Shown piece after piece: positions 1 to 8,145 of a DNA stretch of 8,778 bases. Numbering within the stretch: position 1 is the stretch's first letter; each line of letters starts with the position of its first letter. The DNA is from Neisseriales bacterium. GTDB lineage: Bacteria; Pseudomonadota; Gammaproteobacteria; Burkholderiales; UBA11063. The stretch spans positions 1 to 8,778 of the forward strand of contig SSGY01000137.1 in assembly GCA_008017145.1 (NCBI GenBank). Direction: 5' to 3'. The notes under the pieces are model-generated. The model did not search any database and had not been told where the DNA came from. It saw only the letters and a list, made by a program, of their open reading frames with translations. Made by a program: the position numbers and the translations under genes.

Positions 1-2336
1 CACCTAAAGTAAAAAATATTTTAGTTAATGGTTCTTGGGGTGCAGGCAAATCTTATTTTATTGAGAGTCATTTAAAACAAACGCCATCATTGTTATACCT
101 GTCTTGCACTGATTATGCTGATACACACGAATTAATTACGGCTCTTATTGAAAAAACAAACAATTGCCTATTTCGTTGGCTAGTTAGGCTTTCAATTACT
201 AGAGTACTTGCAATTTTAGGTAAGTTTGAATTGAAACAATTTATTGGTATAAATAAAGTAATCGTCTTTGATGAGTTTGAGCGGTTGGTAGATTATAATA
301 AAATTGATCCAATGCATATCGTTAGCCTTATCCAGTATTTGAATAATCAGAAAAACTGTATTTGTATTTTGGTAGCAAATGATGAGCCACTTAACAATAA
401 TTCACAATTTACAAATGTCCGTGAGAAATTAATTTCATATACTTATAATTATAGGCTCCCATTTGAAGAGGTTATTAATATAACCCAAACAGAATATCTC
501 AAGAATGCTGTCAGTAATTTAAGTAAGACACATGATGGCATTAATAAGGATAAAATTAAAACAATAGTGGAATATAATCAAAAAGCACAAGAGTTAAATG
601 GTCGGGATGTAACGCAAGAAACAAAAAAAATATTGGAGATTATTGATTTAAATGACAGTAATTTTGATAATCTAAAGCAAGATATTAAAGAACGGTATCG
701 TGTTGATAATAATATTAGAATAATAGAACATCTCTACATTAAAATTAACCAAATATATGCAAACTATGAGAATTTTGTTAAATTTAAGCAAAACAATAGT
801 GGAATTCACATCACCAATGAAGAATATTTTGCATTATTATTTAGTAATGTTTTAGACCTAATCAATCCATTATACCATTTGTATCTAAAAAATCCTTATA
901 ACCTAAAAGCTATTGAACGTCTAGTAATTTTTTATCGATATGATGCAAATGAGAAGAGTGCTAATGCAATTAGTAATGTAGCCAAGAATACAACGGAGAA
1001 ACTTAAACAGAATCAAGAAACTACATCTAAGAAAGAACAAAACGAAGAAAAAAATTATCAATATTTTGAAAGCAGCTCAATTCAATGCCTTGCGTTAAAA
1101 TATATCAATCACGCTGCAATCTCATATGTATCTAACTACGGTAAGACATATGACAGAAGCTATGATCTGAATTTTATTATATGTAATCAAGATTTTGAGA
1201 ATGTTTCTCAAAATCTTATTATAAATTATCTTGGAATCCATGAAATCGTAATACAGTTGTTACCACGTGGAGAACACGGTAATACGTTAAGTCAAAATAT
1301 AGCGCTTTTTATGCGTTCATTTAAAGAAAATTTTTGTGAAGATGATAATCCAGAATTAATAACAGATTATTTCAAAAGCATTAATGTATTAGAACAAAGA
1401 TTTTTGAGATTAGTCAACGACGATACAAACTCATCATGGGATGATAGTATTGTTACTGATTATATCGCATACTGCAAATATATTGATAAAACATGTTCGC
1501 GTGATGATCCTAATAATATCAGACCGGTCTCTTATGACAGGGTTGCCTACATTAATGCACTAATAATCCAAACAATTATTAATTCAACAGATAACATCCA
1601 AATAATTATAAATCAAATTATTGACTACAATAAAAATAATAAAGTACCATACATATACGAGCTAACCTGTATTCAAGCTAATAACCAAAATAAAATAAAT
1701 TTACTTATTAATACAATCAAACAAATAGTAGATACTTTATCTACAAAACAATATAATTTGGAAAAACAATTAATTTTTCTACTTCAATCATATGATGAAC
1801 TACAAAGAGTAGCGATGTTAAATAAATATCGCCATGATAAAACAATTTGGGATGAATTTGTTAATTTGGTTAACCGAATGGCAAATGATTTAATAGCAAA
1901 GCAAGAAAAAACACTTAAAGTATTGGACTTTATGTATAACTCGTATAATACATTTAAAGGTGAACTCTTGAAAAATAACACAAATAGTGCCCCCCAAGTA
2001 AAAGAGTTAATTAAAAATACTGTTATTCTGTGCAATAAGAATTTGATATCTCTATTAACATTTAATCGCAATACCCAAGAATTTATAAATAAATTATTCA
2101 TGCTCTTGGATAATTTCAATGATGATAATCTAATGGAAAGCTTCAAGGCTAATTCATTACCAATATTAGTAGATACAATAAAAGAAATTTATAACACCCC
2201 TGAACTGCTACAAAAATTTATAACTACACTTAAAGACAACAAATGGGAGACTTCGAAGCAAGTTGTTAATGTGCTTGAAAAAGAACTAAATACACCAAAT
2301 GCTCAAAATAATCAAGAAACAGAAAGAAAGGAATAA
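1..2336 (+). CDS. KAP-like P-loop NTPase, 5'-truncated by the window edge
   Basis: The reading frame is open from position 3 and ends at TAA 2334-2336, giving 777 visible residues. The first visible start codon, TTG at 90, cannot be the true start, because the frame upstream of it encodes a Walker A motif, GSWGAGKS, at 30-53 (visible residues 10-17). Walker B is VIVFDEFERL with the acidic pair at residues 90-91, and a sensor-like strand ILVAND follows at 122-127. After it comes an REKLISY segment and, near residue 237, an NNIR motif. This order resembles KAP-type or related STAND-like ATPases. A lysine/glutamate/asparagine-rich linker lies at about 314-354. The remaining ~420 residues look helical and I do not recognise them. 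I see no clear transmembrane helix. Such ATPases often occur in mobile or antiphage loci, but no function is shown here. It is very AT-rich: 10 G/C in 60 bases at 1561-1620. Only a short N-terminal piece is probably missing. Confidence 0.72.
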   Translation, partial: PKVKNILVNGSWGAGKSYFIESHLKQTPSLLYLSCTDYADTHELITALIEKTNNCLFRWLVRLSITRVLAILGKFELKQFIGINKVIVFDEFERLVDYNKIDPMHIVSLIQYLNNQKNCICILVANDEPLNNNSQFTNVREKLISYTYNYRLPFEEVINITQTEYLKNAVSNLSKTHDGINKDKIKTIVEYNQKAQELNGRDVTQETKKILEIIDLNDSNFDNLKQDIKERYRVDNNIRIIEHLYIKINQIYANYENFVKFKQNNSGIHITNEEYFALLFSNVLDLINPLYHLYLKNPYNLKAIERLVIFYRYDANEKSANAISNVAKNTTEKLKQNQETTSKKEQNEEKNYQYFESSSIQCLALKYINHAAISYVSNYGKTYDRSYDLNFIICNQDFENVSQNLIINYLGIHEIVIQLLPRGEHGNTLSQNIALFMRSFKENFCEDDNPELITDYFKSINVLEQRFLRLVNDDTNSSWDDSIVTDYIAYCKYIDKTCSRDDPNNIRPVSYDRVAYINALIIQTIINSTDNIQIIINQIIDYNKNNKVPYIYELTCIQANNQNKINLLINTIKQIVDTLSTKQYNLEKQLIFLLQSYDELQRVAMLNKYRHDKTIWDEFVNLVNRMANDLIAKQEKTLKVLDFMYNSYNTFKGELLKNNTNSAPQVKELIKNTVILCNKNLISLLTFNRNTQEFINKLFMLLDNFNDDNLMESFKANSLPILVDTIKEIYNTPELLQKFITTLKDNKWETSKQVVNVLEKELNTPNAQNNQETERKE
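1189..1217 (+). repeat. Perfect 12-bp hairpin inside the ATPase gene
   Basis: The arms AAGATTTTGAGA (1189-1200) and TCTCAAAATCTT (1206-1217) are exact reverse complements around a 5-nt loop ATGTT. It lies within the coding frame and encodes QDFENVSQNL. No run of T follows on either strand, so it does not look like an intrinsic terminator. Chance occurrence in AT-rich coding DNA is possible. Confidence 0.6.
2327..2333 (+). promoter_or_regulatory. Ribosome binding site that sets the beta-galactosidase start
   Basis: AAAGGAA lies 4 nt before the ATG at 2338 and is built from the last sense codons of the upstream ATPase gene. It favours ATG 2338 over the in-frame ATG at 2299. The latter would add 13 residues that are absent from GH42 enzymes, which typically begin close to the GVDYYPEQW motif. 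Confidence 0.75.
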
Positions 2337-2337
2337 C

Positions 2338-4269
2338 ATGTACTTAGGCGTTGATTACTACCCCGAACAATGGGATAAAGAATGGTTAGAGCAAGATTTA
2401 GCACGGATGGTTAAATCAAATATTAACTGTATCCGGATAGCCGAATTTGCTTGGCATCTAATGGAGCCAAGCGCGGATAATTTCCAATTTGACTATTTCC
2501 GCCATGTTTTAGATCGTGCTGAGCATTATGGCATCAAAGTTATGCTGGGTACGCCAACCGCAACATTACCCGCGTGGCTAGCCAAAGCACATCCGGAAGT
2601 GCTCTCGGTGGATGAGTTTGGTATCAAACGTCATTTTGGCGGACGGCGTCAAGCCTGCCTTAATTCACCAGTTTATCTGGAACGTAGTGATAAAATTACC
2701 CAACAAATGGCATTAGCTTACCGGGAACATCCAGCTGTAATCTCATGGCAGATTGATAATGAACTTGGACATGAAACTAGTGACTGGTGCTATTGCGCAA
2801 ATTGCGAGCGTGAATTTCAAAATTATTTACGTAGCGAATATCAATCAATTGATGATCTCAATTATCGTTTTGGTACTGTGTTTTGGTCACAAACCTACAA
2901 TGATTTTAGCGAAGTAGAATTACCAAAACCAACTATTCCAGCCAAAAACCCCGGGTTGATGCTGGCTTTCTATCGCTTTAGAGCGCTAACGATTACTAAA
3001 TTTACCGCACGTCAAGCAAAAATCTTACGTGAGATTGTGCCATCTTCACAAACGATTACGCATAATTTCCCGGGAGATTATTACAATAAAGCGCAGAATT
3101 TCACTGATATTTCGGAGCAGCTGGATGTAGTTGCGCTAAATAACTATCCAGTATGGGGCGGCTTAGAGCAACCAGTTGAATACGGCAAAATTGCGCTGAA
3201 ACTCGACCAAACCCGTGGCTTTTTACCTGGCAAACATTTTTGGATTACCGAACAACTCATTGGTGCACAAGCGCATACCATCATGGGTTATTTGCCGCGT
3301 CCGGGACAAGCGCGGCTCTGGTCATGGCAAGCGATGTTGCACGGCTGTAATAATCTGATTTATTTCCGCTGGCGCACGGCTACCAAAGGTGCGGAGCAGT
3401 TTTGTTATGGCGTACTTGATCAGGATAATCAAGATGGACCGCGTTATCATGAAATGAAACAAATTTTTGCTGAAGCTACCGAGCATCAGGCAGAGATAAA
3501 TCTACCGATCAATGCCAAGGTTGCCATGCTCTACAATCCAGATAATATTTATGCTTGGAAAATTCAACCACAATCTACTGGTTTGGATATTCATCATGAG
3601 CATTTTCGGCTTTATCAGGGTTTTAAACGCCTAAATATACCTGTTGATGTAATTGATATTCGTCATGCTATTGATTCTTACTCGGTTATCTTACTGCCAG
3701 CGCCAATGTTATTAACTGCGCTACAAATTGAGAAATTAGAACAATTCATGCGCAATGGCGGAACGGTAATTAGTAGTTTTAGAGCCGGAATTAAAGATTA
3801 TGATAATACGGTGTATTTTAATCAGGCTAACCCGTGGTTAAAATTAGCCAATATCAAGAGTTACTATATTGAGTCATTAGGTAATGCGCGTAATGAAGAG
3901 ATTATTGGTGCCGAAGGTAAATTTTCTGCAAGCGTGTGGCGTGATATGTTGGAGATTGTTGATTCAACACAAGCACAAGGACTCTATCGCTATACTGATG
4001 AATTTGCTGATTATTTTGCGGTAAGCGAAAGCCAAGTTGGGAACGGTAAATTAATCCATGTCAGCACCGCAGTTGCCGAAGATGAGTTTTGGTGTAAACT
4101 GGCTCAGAAAGTAGCGAATCAACATCAGATTAAATATTACGAAACACCATTTGGCGTAGAGCTGATTTGTCGTGGAAATAAACGTTTTATTCTTAACCAT
4201 AATGCCAAGAACGTAGAGTTTGAGAATTATACACTACAACCTTATGCTGTAATTATTGAAATTATTTAA
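2338..4269 (+). CDS. Beta-galactosidase, glycoside hydrolase family 42
   Basis: This 643-residue enzyme hydrolyses terminal beta-D-galactosyl bonds with retention of configuration. It opens with GVDYYPEQW, typical of GH42. The acid/base is Glu142 in the IDNE motif and the nucleophile is Glu305 in ITEQ. Cys107, Cys151, Cys153 and Cys156 (a CxCxxC cluster plus one upstream Cys) match the zinc site known in Thermus A4 beta-galactosidase, which is offset by one residue. Domains are a TIM barrel (about 1-385), the trimerisation domain starting near NAKVAMLYN (about 392-590), and a small C-terminal beta domain (about 605-643). There is no signal peptide, so it acts in the cytoplasm on imported lactose or galacto-oligosaccharides; which of these cannot be told. 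It is the first catabolic gene of the operon, 1 nt after the ATPase stop and 12 nt before galK. Its GC content is clearly higher than that of the ATPase gene (30 of 60 at 2581-2640). Family members are named bgaB, ganA or lacA elsewhere. Confidence 0.95.
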   Translation: MYLGVDYYPEQWDKEWLEQDLARMVKSNINCIRIAEFAWHLMEPSADNFQFDYFRHVLDRAEHYGIKVMLGTPTATLPAWLAKAHPEVLSVDEFGIKRHFGGRRQACLNSPVYLERSDKITQQMALAYREHPAVISWQIDNELGHETSDWCYCANCEREFQNYLRSEYQSIDDLNYRFGTVFWSQTYNDFSEVELPKPTIPAKNPGLMLAFYRFRALTITKFTARQAKILREIVPSSQTITHNFPGDYYNKAQNFTDISEQLDVVALNNYPVWGGLEQPVEYGKIALKLDQTRGFLPGKHFWITEQLIGAQAHTIMGYLPRPGQARLWSWQAMLHGCNNLIYFRWRTATKGAEQFCYGVLDQDNQDGPRYHEMKQIFAEATEHQAEINLPINAKVAMLYNPDNIYAWKIQPQSTGLDIHHEHFRLYQGFKRLNIPVDVIDIRHAIDSYSVILLPAPMLLTALQIEKLEQFMRNGGTVISSFRAGIKDYDNTVYFNQANPWLKLANIKSYYIESLGNARNEEIIGAEGKFSASVWRDMLEIVDSTQAQGLYRYTDEFADYFAVSESQVGNGKLIHVSTAVAEDEFWCKLAQKVANQHQIKYYETPFGVELICRGNKRFILNHNAKNVEFENYTLQPYAVIIEII

Positions 4270-4281
4270 GAAGAGATTATT

Positions 4282-5484
4282 ATGCAAGACATAACAAATA
4301 AACTAACTAAACAATTTAATCAACTATTCACTAACGATAATGCAAAGCGCCTGTTCTTTGCCCCAGGACGAGTTAATCTGATTGGTGAACACACCGATTA
4401 TAATGGTGGAAATGTTTTCCCCTGCGCTTTAAACATTGGGACTTATGCGTTGGTTGCTGCCCGTCAAGATAACTTGTGCCGATTTTATTCACTTAATTTC
4501 CCAGCACAGGGAGTTATTGAATTTGAAGTATCTAATCTGGAATTTAATACCGTGCATAATTGGGCAAATTATCCTAAAGGCGTAATGGTCGAATTTATAA
4601 AAAATGGTGCTACACTTAGCCATGGTTTTGATGTGGTTTTTTATGGTAATATCCCTAATGGAGCTGGACTATCCTCCTCAGCGTCAATTGAAGTCCTAAT
4701 GGGCACGATTCTAAATGACTATCTAAGCACGGCTTACGACTCAGTAAAAATTGCATTAATCGGACAAGCCGCCGAAAACAAATACATCGGCGTGGGGTGC
4801 GGAATTATGGATCAATTTGCTTCAGCTATGGGTCGAGAAAATCATGCTATTTTACTTGATTGCAATAGTCTAAATTACCAATATGCACCATTAAATATTG
4901 CAGGCTATAAATTAGTAATCGCCAACACCAATAAGCAACGTGGTTTGGCAGACTCCAAATATAATGAGCGCCTGAGCGAATGTCGTGAAGCATTGAAATT
5001 ATTGCAATCACGCCTGAATATAAATGCCTTGGGTGAATTAAGCGTTGAAACATTAGAGGAAAACAGTGATTTATTTATCAATCAAACTATATATCAACGT
5101 GCACGGCACGCGGTAGCTGAAAATCAACGGACATTAGCTGCAGTAGAAGCTCTGCATAATAACGATCTGGTTAAATTTGGCGAATTAATGAGACAATCAC
5201 ATATTTCACTCCGCGATGATTATACGGTGACAGGTAAAGAACTTGATGCACTGGTTAGCGCAGCTTGGCAACATTCAGGATGTATTGGTGCACGGATGAC
5301 GGGTGCTGGCTTTGGGGGATGCACTGTCAATTTAGTTAAAGCTGACAGCGTTGAGGATTTTATTAAGCAAGTTGGTGCTGAATATCGTAAACAAACTAAT
5401 TTAATCGCTGAATTTTATGTAGTGAGCCCAGGTGATGGCGCACGTAAGTTAAAGGAGCCAGCGTCGCGCTGGACCGCGGATTAG
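4282..5484 (+). CDS. galK: Galactokinase
   Basis: This 400-residue GHMP kinase transfers phosphate from ATP to C1 of alpha-D-galactose, the first committed Leloir step. Visible motifs are the galactokinase signature GRVNLIGEHTDYN at 29-41 (catalytic Arg30), the ATP-binding loop GAGLSSSAS at 127-135, the catalytic base Asp177 in GIMDQ, and the third GHMP motif TGAGFGGC at 340-347. Family proteins normally end near the GDGARKL motif (384-390 here). This one continues for ten residues, KEPASRWTAD, encoded by unusually GC-rich palindromic DNA. A modest AAGAG ribosome binding site lies at 4271-4275, in the 12-nt gap after the beta-galactosidase gene. Short gaps indicate co-transcription with its neighbours. 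Confidence 0.97.
   Translation: MQDITNKLTKQFNQLFTNDNAKRLFFAPGRVNLIGEHTDYNGGNVFPCALNIGTYALVAARQDNLCRFYSLNFPAQGVIEFEVSNLEFNTVHNWANYPKGVMVEFIKNGATLSHGFDVVFYGNIPNGAGLSSSASIEVLMGTILNDYLSTAYDSVKIALIGQAAENKYIGVGCGIMDQFASAMGRENHAILLDCNSLNYQYAPLNIAGYKLVIANTNKQRGLADSKYNERLSECREALKLLQSRLNINALGELSVETLEENSDLFINQTIYQRARHAVAENQRTLAAVEALHNNDLVKFGELMRQSHISLRDDYTVTGKELDALVSAAWQHSGCIGARMTGAGFGGCTVNLVKADSVEDFIKQVGAEYRKQTNLIAEFYVVSPGDGARKLKEPASRWTAD
5458..5472 (+). repeat. GC-rich palindrome at the 3' end of galK
   Basis: CCAGCG (5458-5463) and CGCTGG (5467-5472) are perfect inverted arms around TCG. The surrounding 23 bases at 5458-5480 hold 18 G/C, in sharp contrast with the AT-rich operon. The palindrome codes for the non-conserved GalK tail and lies just before the galK stop (5482-5484) and the galK-galM gap. 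It could be a small dispersed palindromic element or an mRNA stability or processing hairpin. No T-run follows, so it is not a standard terminator. Confidence 0.6.
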
Positions 5485-5520
5485 AATATATGAAAAATCT
5501 TTCTCTCAGGAGTTATTAGC

Positions 5521-6516
5521 ATGAGCATAAGTATTAAACAACAAATAATTGCAAAACATTTAGAACAAGATATTATTGAATATCAGCTAATTAGTGCGAA
5601 TGGATTTCAGGTTAATTTCCTTAACTATGGTGGTATCATCAGCGGAATTTATACACCTGACTCGCAAGGCAAACTGGATAATGTCGTGCTCAGCCGCACC
5701 GAGTTTGATCCAGAAAACCCCGGACATTGGGGAGCCACTACCGGAAGAATCGCGGGAAGAATTGCTGGCGCAAAATTTGAGTTGGAAGGACAAATATATC
5801 AGCTTAATGACAATAAACTTGGTAATAACCTCCATGGCGGACCGGGCGGAATTGATAAGCAAATCTGGCAAGTTACCCTGCTTACGGATGGTGCAGAATT
5901 AAGCCACTTTAGTCCGGATGGTACGGCTAAATTTCCAGCAAATGTACATTTTAAAGTACGTTATCAAATTACACAAGATAATCGACTAACTATTAGCTAT
6001 AGCGCAACTTGTGATCGTACTACCATCATCAACCTCACCAACCACAGTTACTTTGATTTAAGTGCTGGTAAAAACGCGATGGGAATGGAGCTAGAAGTAC
6101 CAGCAACACACTTTGGCGAAATTGATGCAACAGGTTGTGTAACTGGTAAACTAAGCTCAGTATCTGATACACCGTTTGATTTTCGTAAGAGTAAACCGCT
6201 TGGGCAGGATATTTTTGCGAATCATCCACAGCTAGAATTAGCTAATCAAGGTTATGACCATCCATTTGTTTTAGACAATACACAAGCGATTAGACTATCT
6301 GATCCGCTAAGTGAGCGAACTTTGGAAATTACTACCGATGAACCATGCTGTGTGGTTTATTCAGCTAATTTCACCACTCCCAAACATATTGCGGTTTGTC
6401 TTGAAACGCAGAGAATGCCTAATGCGATTAACTGGCCCGAGTTTCGCGAGAGTGTAATTTTTTCCCCAGATAAACCTTACCATAGTCAAACTCATTGGCA
6501 ATTTGGAGTTAAATAA
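5521..6516 (+). CDS. galM: Aldose 1-epimerase (galactose mutarotase)
   Basis: This 331-residue enzyme interconverts the beta and alpha anomers of D-galactose, supplying the alpha form used by GalK. Conserved family landmarks are Arg80 in GRIAGRI, His105 in NNLHGG, the catalytic acid His175 in NLTNHSYFDL, Asp246 in GYDHPF and the catalytic base Glu295 in LETQRMPNA. These correspond to Arg71, His96, His170, Asp243 and Glu304 of the Lactococcus enzyme as I recall that numbering. There is no signal peptide, so it is cytoplasmic. A strong AGGAG ribosome binding site at 5508-5512 lies 8 nt before the ATG. It follows galK after 36 nt and its stop codon directly abuts the galT start. Length is close to the family norm of about 340. 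Confidence 0.95.
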   Translation: MSISIKQQIIAKHLEQDIIEYQLISANGFQVNFLNYGGIISGIYTPDSQGKLDNVVLSRTEFDPENPGHWGATTGRIAGRIAGAKFELEGQIYQLNDNKLGNNLHGGPGGIDKQIWQVTLLTDGAELSHFSPDGTAKFPANVHFKVRYQITQDNRLTISYSATCDRTTIINLTNHSYFDLSAGKNAMGMELEVPATHFGEIDATGCVTGKLSSVSDTPFDFRKSKPLGQDIFANHPQLELANQGYDHPFVLDNTQAIRLSDPLSERTLEITTDEPCCVVYSANFTTPKHIAVCLETQRMPNAINWPEFRESVIFSPDKPYHSQTHWQFGVK

Positions 6517-8067
6517 ATGACTGATAAATTAATTTATCTTACTGAAACTTTACTGACTAAAGCTATTACTGTTGGATTGATTGAACAACGCGATTTGATC
6601 TACTTTCGTAATCATTATGCGCAATTGTTTGGTTATGAATTAACTAACAACACAACACAAATTAACCCTAAATTAGCCCAGCTAAATTTAGCCGACATTG
6701 CGAGCCAAATTTATCTAGCTCTTGACGGAAATCAAATTACCAGCCTTGGCAATACTAAAGAACAAATTGAAACACGAATAATTGATGAACTAATGCCACG
6801 ACCAAGTACAATCGAAGCTAAATTCAAACAAGTCGAGCAAACACAAGGTATTGAAGTTGCGCTGGATTGGTATTATTTGTTAAGTCAAAATACTAACTAT
6901 ATCAAAACGGCAGATATTGCTAAAAATCAAAGCTGGAGTACCGAAACCGAATATGGTAATCTAGAAATAACCATCAATTTATCTAAGCCAGAAAAAGATC
7001 CACTCGAAATAGCCAAACTTAAATCCCTGCAAAAGAAAACTACGGGTAGTTATCCGCAATGTTTACTGTGCATAGAAAATGAGGGCTACAACGGAGATCT
7101 AAATAAACCAGCGCGCCAAAATCATCGCATGTTACAACTAAACCTTGATAATAATGCATGGTATTTTCAATATTCCCCTTATCTTTACTATCCTGAACAT
7201 TCAATCGTGATTAACCAGCAGCATCAGGATATGCAGATTAACCAACAAGCATTAAAGAATATGTTCTCATTTGTTGAACAAATTCCGCACTACCTCATCG
7301 GTTCAAACAGCGATATTCCAATTGTTGGTGGTTCAATTTTAAACCATGATCACTACCAGGCTGGTAATTATGTTTTTCCATTAGAGAAAACTTCAGTACG
7401 TTTTAGCCATTCGTTGGCAAAGTTTAGCGATATTACACTTAACTATCTGAATTGGCCATTATCGACACTGCAACTAATTGGTAGTAAGTCAGATTTACTC
7501 CAACTAGCCGAATTAGTAATTCAAAAATGGTATAACTATAACAATCCTGAATTAGGCATTATTTCTGCATCCGAACAAGGCGTCCGTCATAATGCGATTA
7601 CGCCGATTTTACGCAAATTATCTGCTAGTAATGATAGTTATTGCCTCTATTTAATTTTGCGTAATAATCGCACAAGTAGCGAACATCCAGAAGGAATCTT
7701 TCACCCGCATCGTGAACTACATCACATCAAAAAAGAAAATATCGGTTTGATTGAAGCAATGGGCTTGGCAATACTGCCCGGTAGATTAGCAGCTGAATTA
7801 AAAGAAATAGAAAATTTACTACTCTTAAATGATGCAGATAGTGCTGTAACTAGTTTACTCTTTGATGATAGATTAGTTAAGCATGAGGAGTGGTTAAAAG
7901 CATTATACATGAAACACCCACTTTTTTCACCAAATAATGTTCAACAAATATTGCAAATTGAAGTAGGGCTAAAATTTAGCCAAGTCCTTGAAAATTGTGG
8001 TGTTTTTAAACTATGTTCATCTGGTGACAGTGGCTTAAGAGAATTCTTGTCTAACTTAGATAGTTAG
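6517..8067 (+). CDS. galT: Galactose-1-phosphate uridylyltransferase, class II (Firmicutes type)
   Basis: The enzyme transfers UMP from UDP-glucose to galactose-1-phosphate, giving UDP-galactose and glucose-1-phosphate. At 516 residues it has the length of class II GalT, as known from lactobacilli and bacilli, not the ~350 residues of the E. coli type. Supporting motifs are NHRMLQLNL (202-210), FQYSPYLYYPEHSIV (217-231) and the active-site triad region NHDHYQAG at 276-283, an HxHxQ motif with His277, His279 and Gln281. Further conserved stretches include RHNAITPILRK and HPHREL, which fit the C-terminal half of the family. The ATG begins immediately after the galM stop, with a TTGGAG-like ribosome binding site near 6503-6508, so translational coupling is likely. 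The product UDP-galactose needs galE for recycling, and galE is not in this window. Confidence 0.95.
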   Translation: MTDKLIYLTETLLTKAITVGLIEQRDLIYFRNHYAQLFGYELTNNTTQINPKLAQLNLADIASQIYLALDGNQITSLGNTKEQIETRIIDELMPRPSTIEAKFKQVEQTQGIEVALDWYYLLSQNTNYIKTADIAKNQSWSTETEYGNLEITINLSKPEKDPLEIAKLKSLQKKTTGSYPQCLLCIENEGYNGDLNKPARQNHRMLQLNLDNNAWYFQYSPYLYYPEHSIVINQQHQDMQINQQALKNMFSFVEQIPHYLIGSNSDIPIVGGSILNHDHYQAGNYVFPLEKTSVRFSHSLAKFSDITLNYLNWPLSTLQLIGSKSDLLQLAELVIQKWYNYNNPELGIISASEQGVRHNAITPILRKLSASNDSYCLYLILRNNRTSSEHPEGIFHPHRELHHIKKENIGLIEAMGLAILPGRLAAELKEIENLLLLNDADSAVTSLLFDDRLVKHEEWLKALYMKHPLFSPNNVQQILQIEVGLKFSQVLENCGVFKLCSSGDSGLREFLSNLDS

Positions 8068-8084
8068 CTATGAGTACTTACACC

Positions 8085-8112
8085 TTAAGAACACAATTAA
8101 ATATGTTATAAT
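8085..8112 (+). promoter_or_regulatory. Predicted sigma-70 promoter of the ydcH-like gene
   Basis: A perfect -10 hexamer TATAAT (8107-8112) is preceded by TGT, forming an extended -10. A weaker -35, TTAAGA (8085-8090), lies 16 nt upstream. Transcription would start near 8119, giving a T-rich leader of about 27 nt and a ribosome binding site AAAGGA at 8133-8138. This suggests that the downstream gene is transcribed independently of the gal operon. Confidence 0.7.
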
Positions 8113-8145
8113 TTACATCTGTTTATTTTTTAAAAGGACTTACGC

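Noticed and set aside
1784..2146. Reverse-strand open frame of 120 codons opposite the ATPase gene.
   Set aside because: It has no recognisable motif and no ribosome binding site evidence, and it lies fully opposite a supported coding region.
2263..2292. TTGTTA and TAAATA as an internal promoter for the gal operon in the ATPase 3' end.
   Set aside because: The -10 matches only about half the consensus. In DNA this AT-rich such matches are expected by chance.
90..2336. TTG at 90 as the start of the ATPase gene.
   Set aside because: The same frame is open to the left edge and encodes the Walker A motif at 30-53, which the protein needs.
2299..2337. Upstream ATG at 2299 as the beta-galactosidase start.
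   Set aside because: It would add 13 lysine-rich residues not seen in GH42 and has no good ribosome binding site. ATG 2338 has AAAGGAA at the right distance and begins near the family motif.
5490..5519. Nine-codon reading frame MKNLSLRSY between galK and galM, as a possible leader peptide.
   Set aside because: The likely galK stop region and the galM ribosome binding site explain the bases. No regulatory codon run and no good ribosome binding site of its own were seen.
5594..5902. Open frame of 102 codons inside galM on the same strand.
   Set aside because: It is a shadow of galM in another frame, with no family resemblance. galM itself has all its catalytic residues.
8051..8067. CTAACT-TAGAT-AGTTAG hairpin over the galT stop codon as the operon terminator.
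   Set aside because: The stem is short and AT-rich and is not followed by a T-run, so an intrinsic terminator is not supported.
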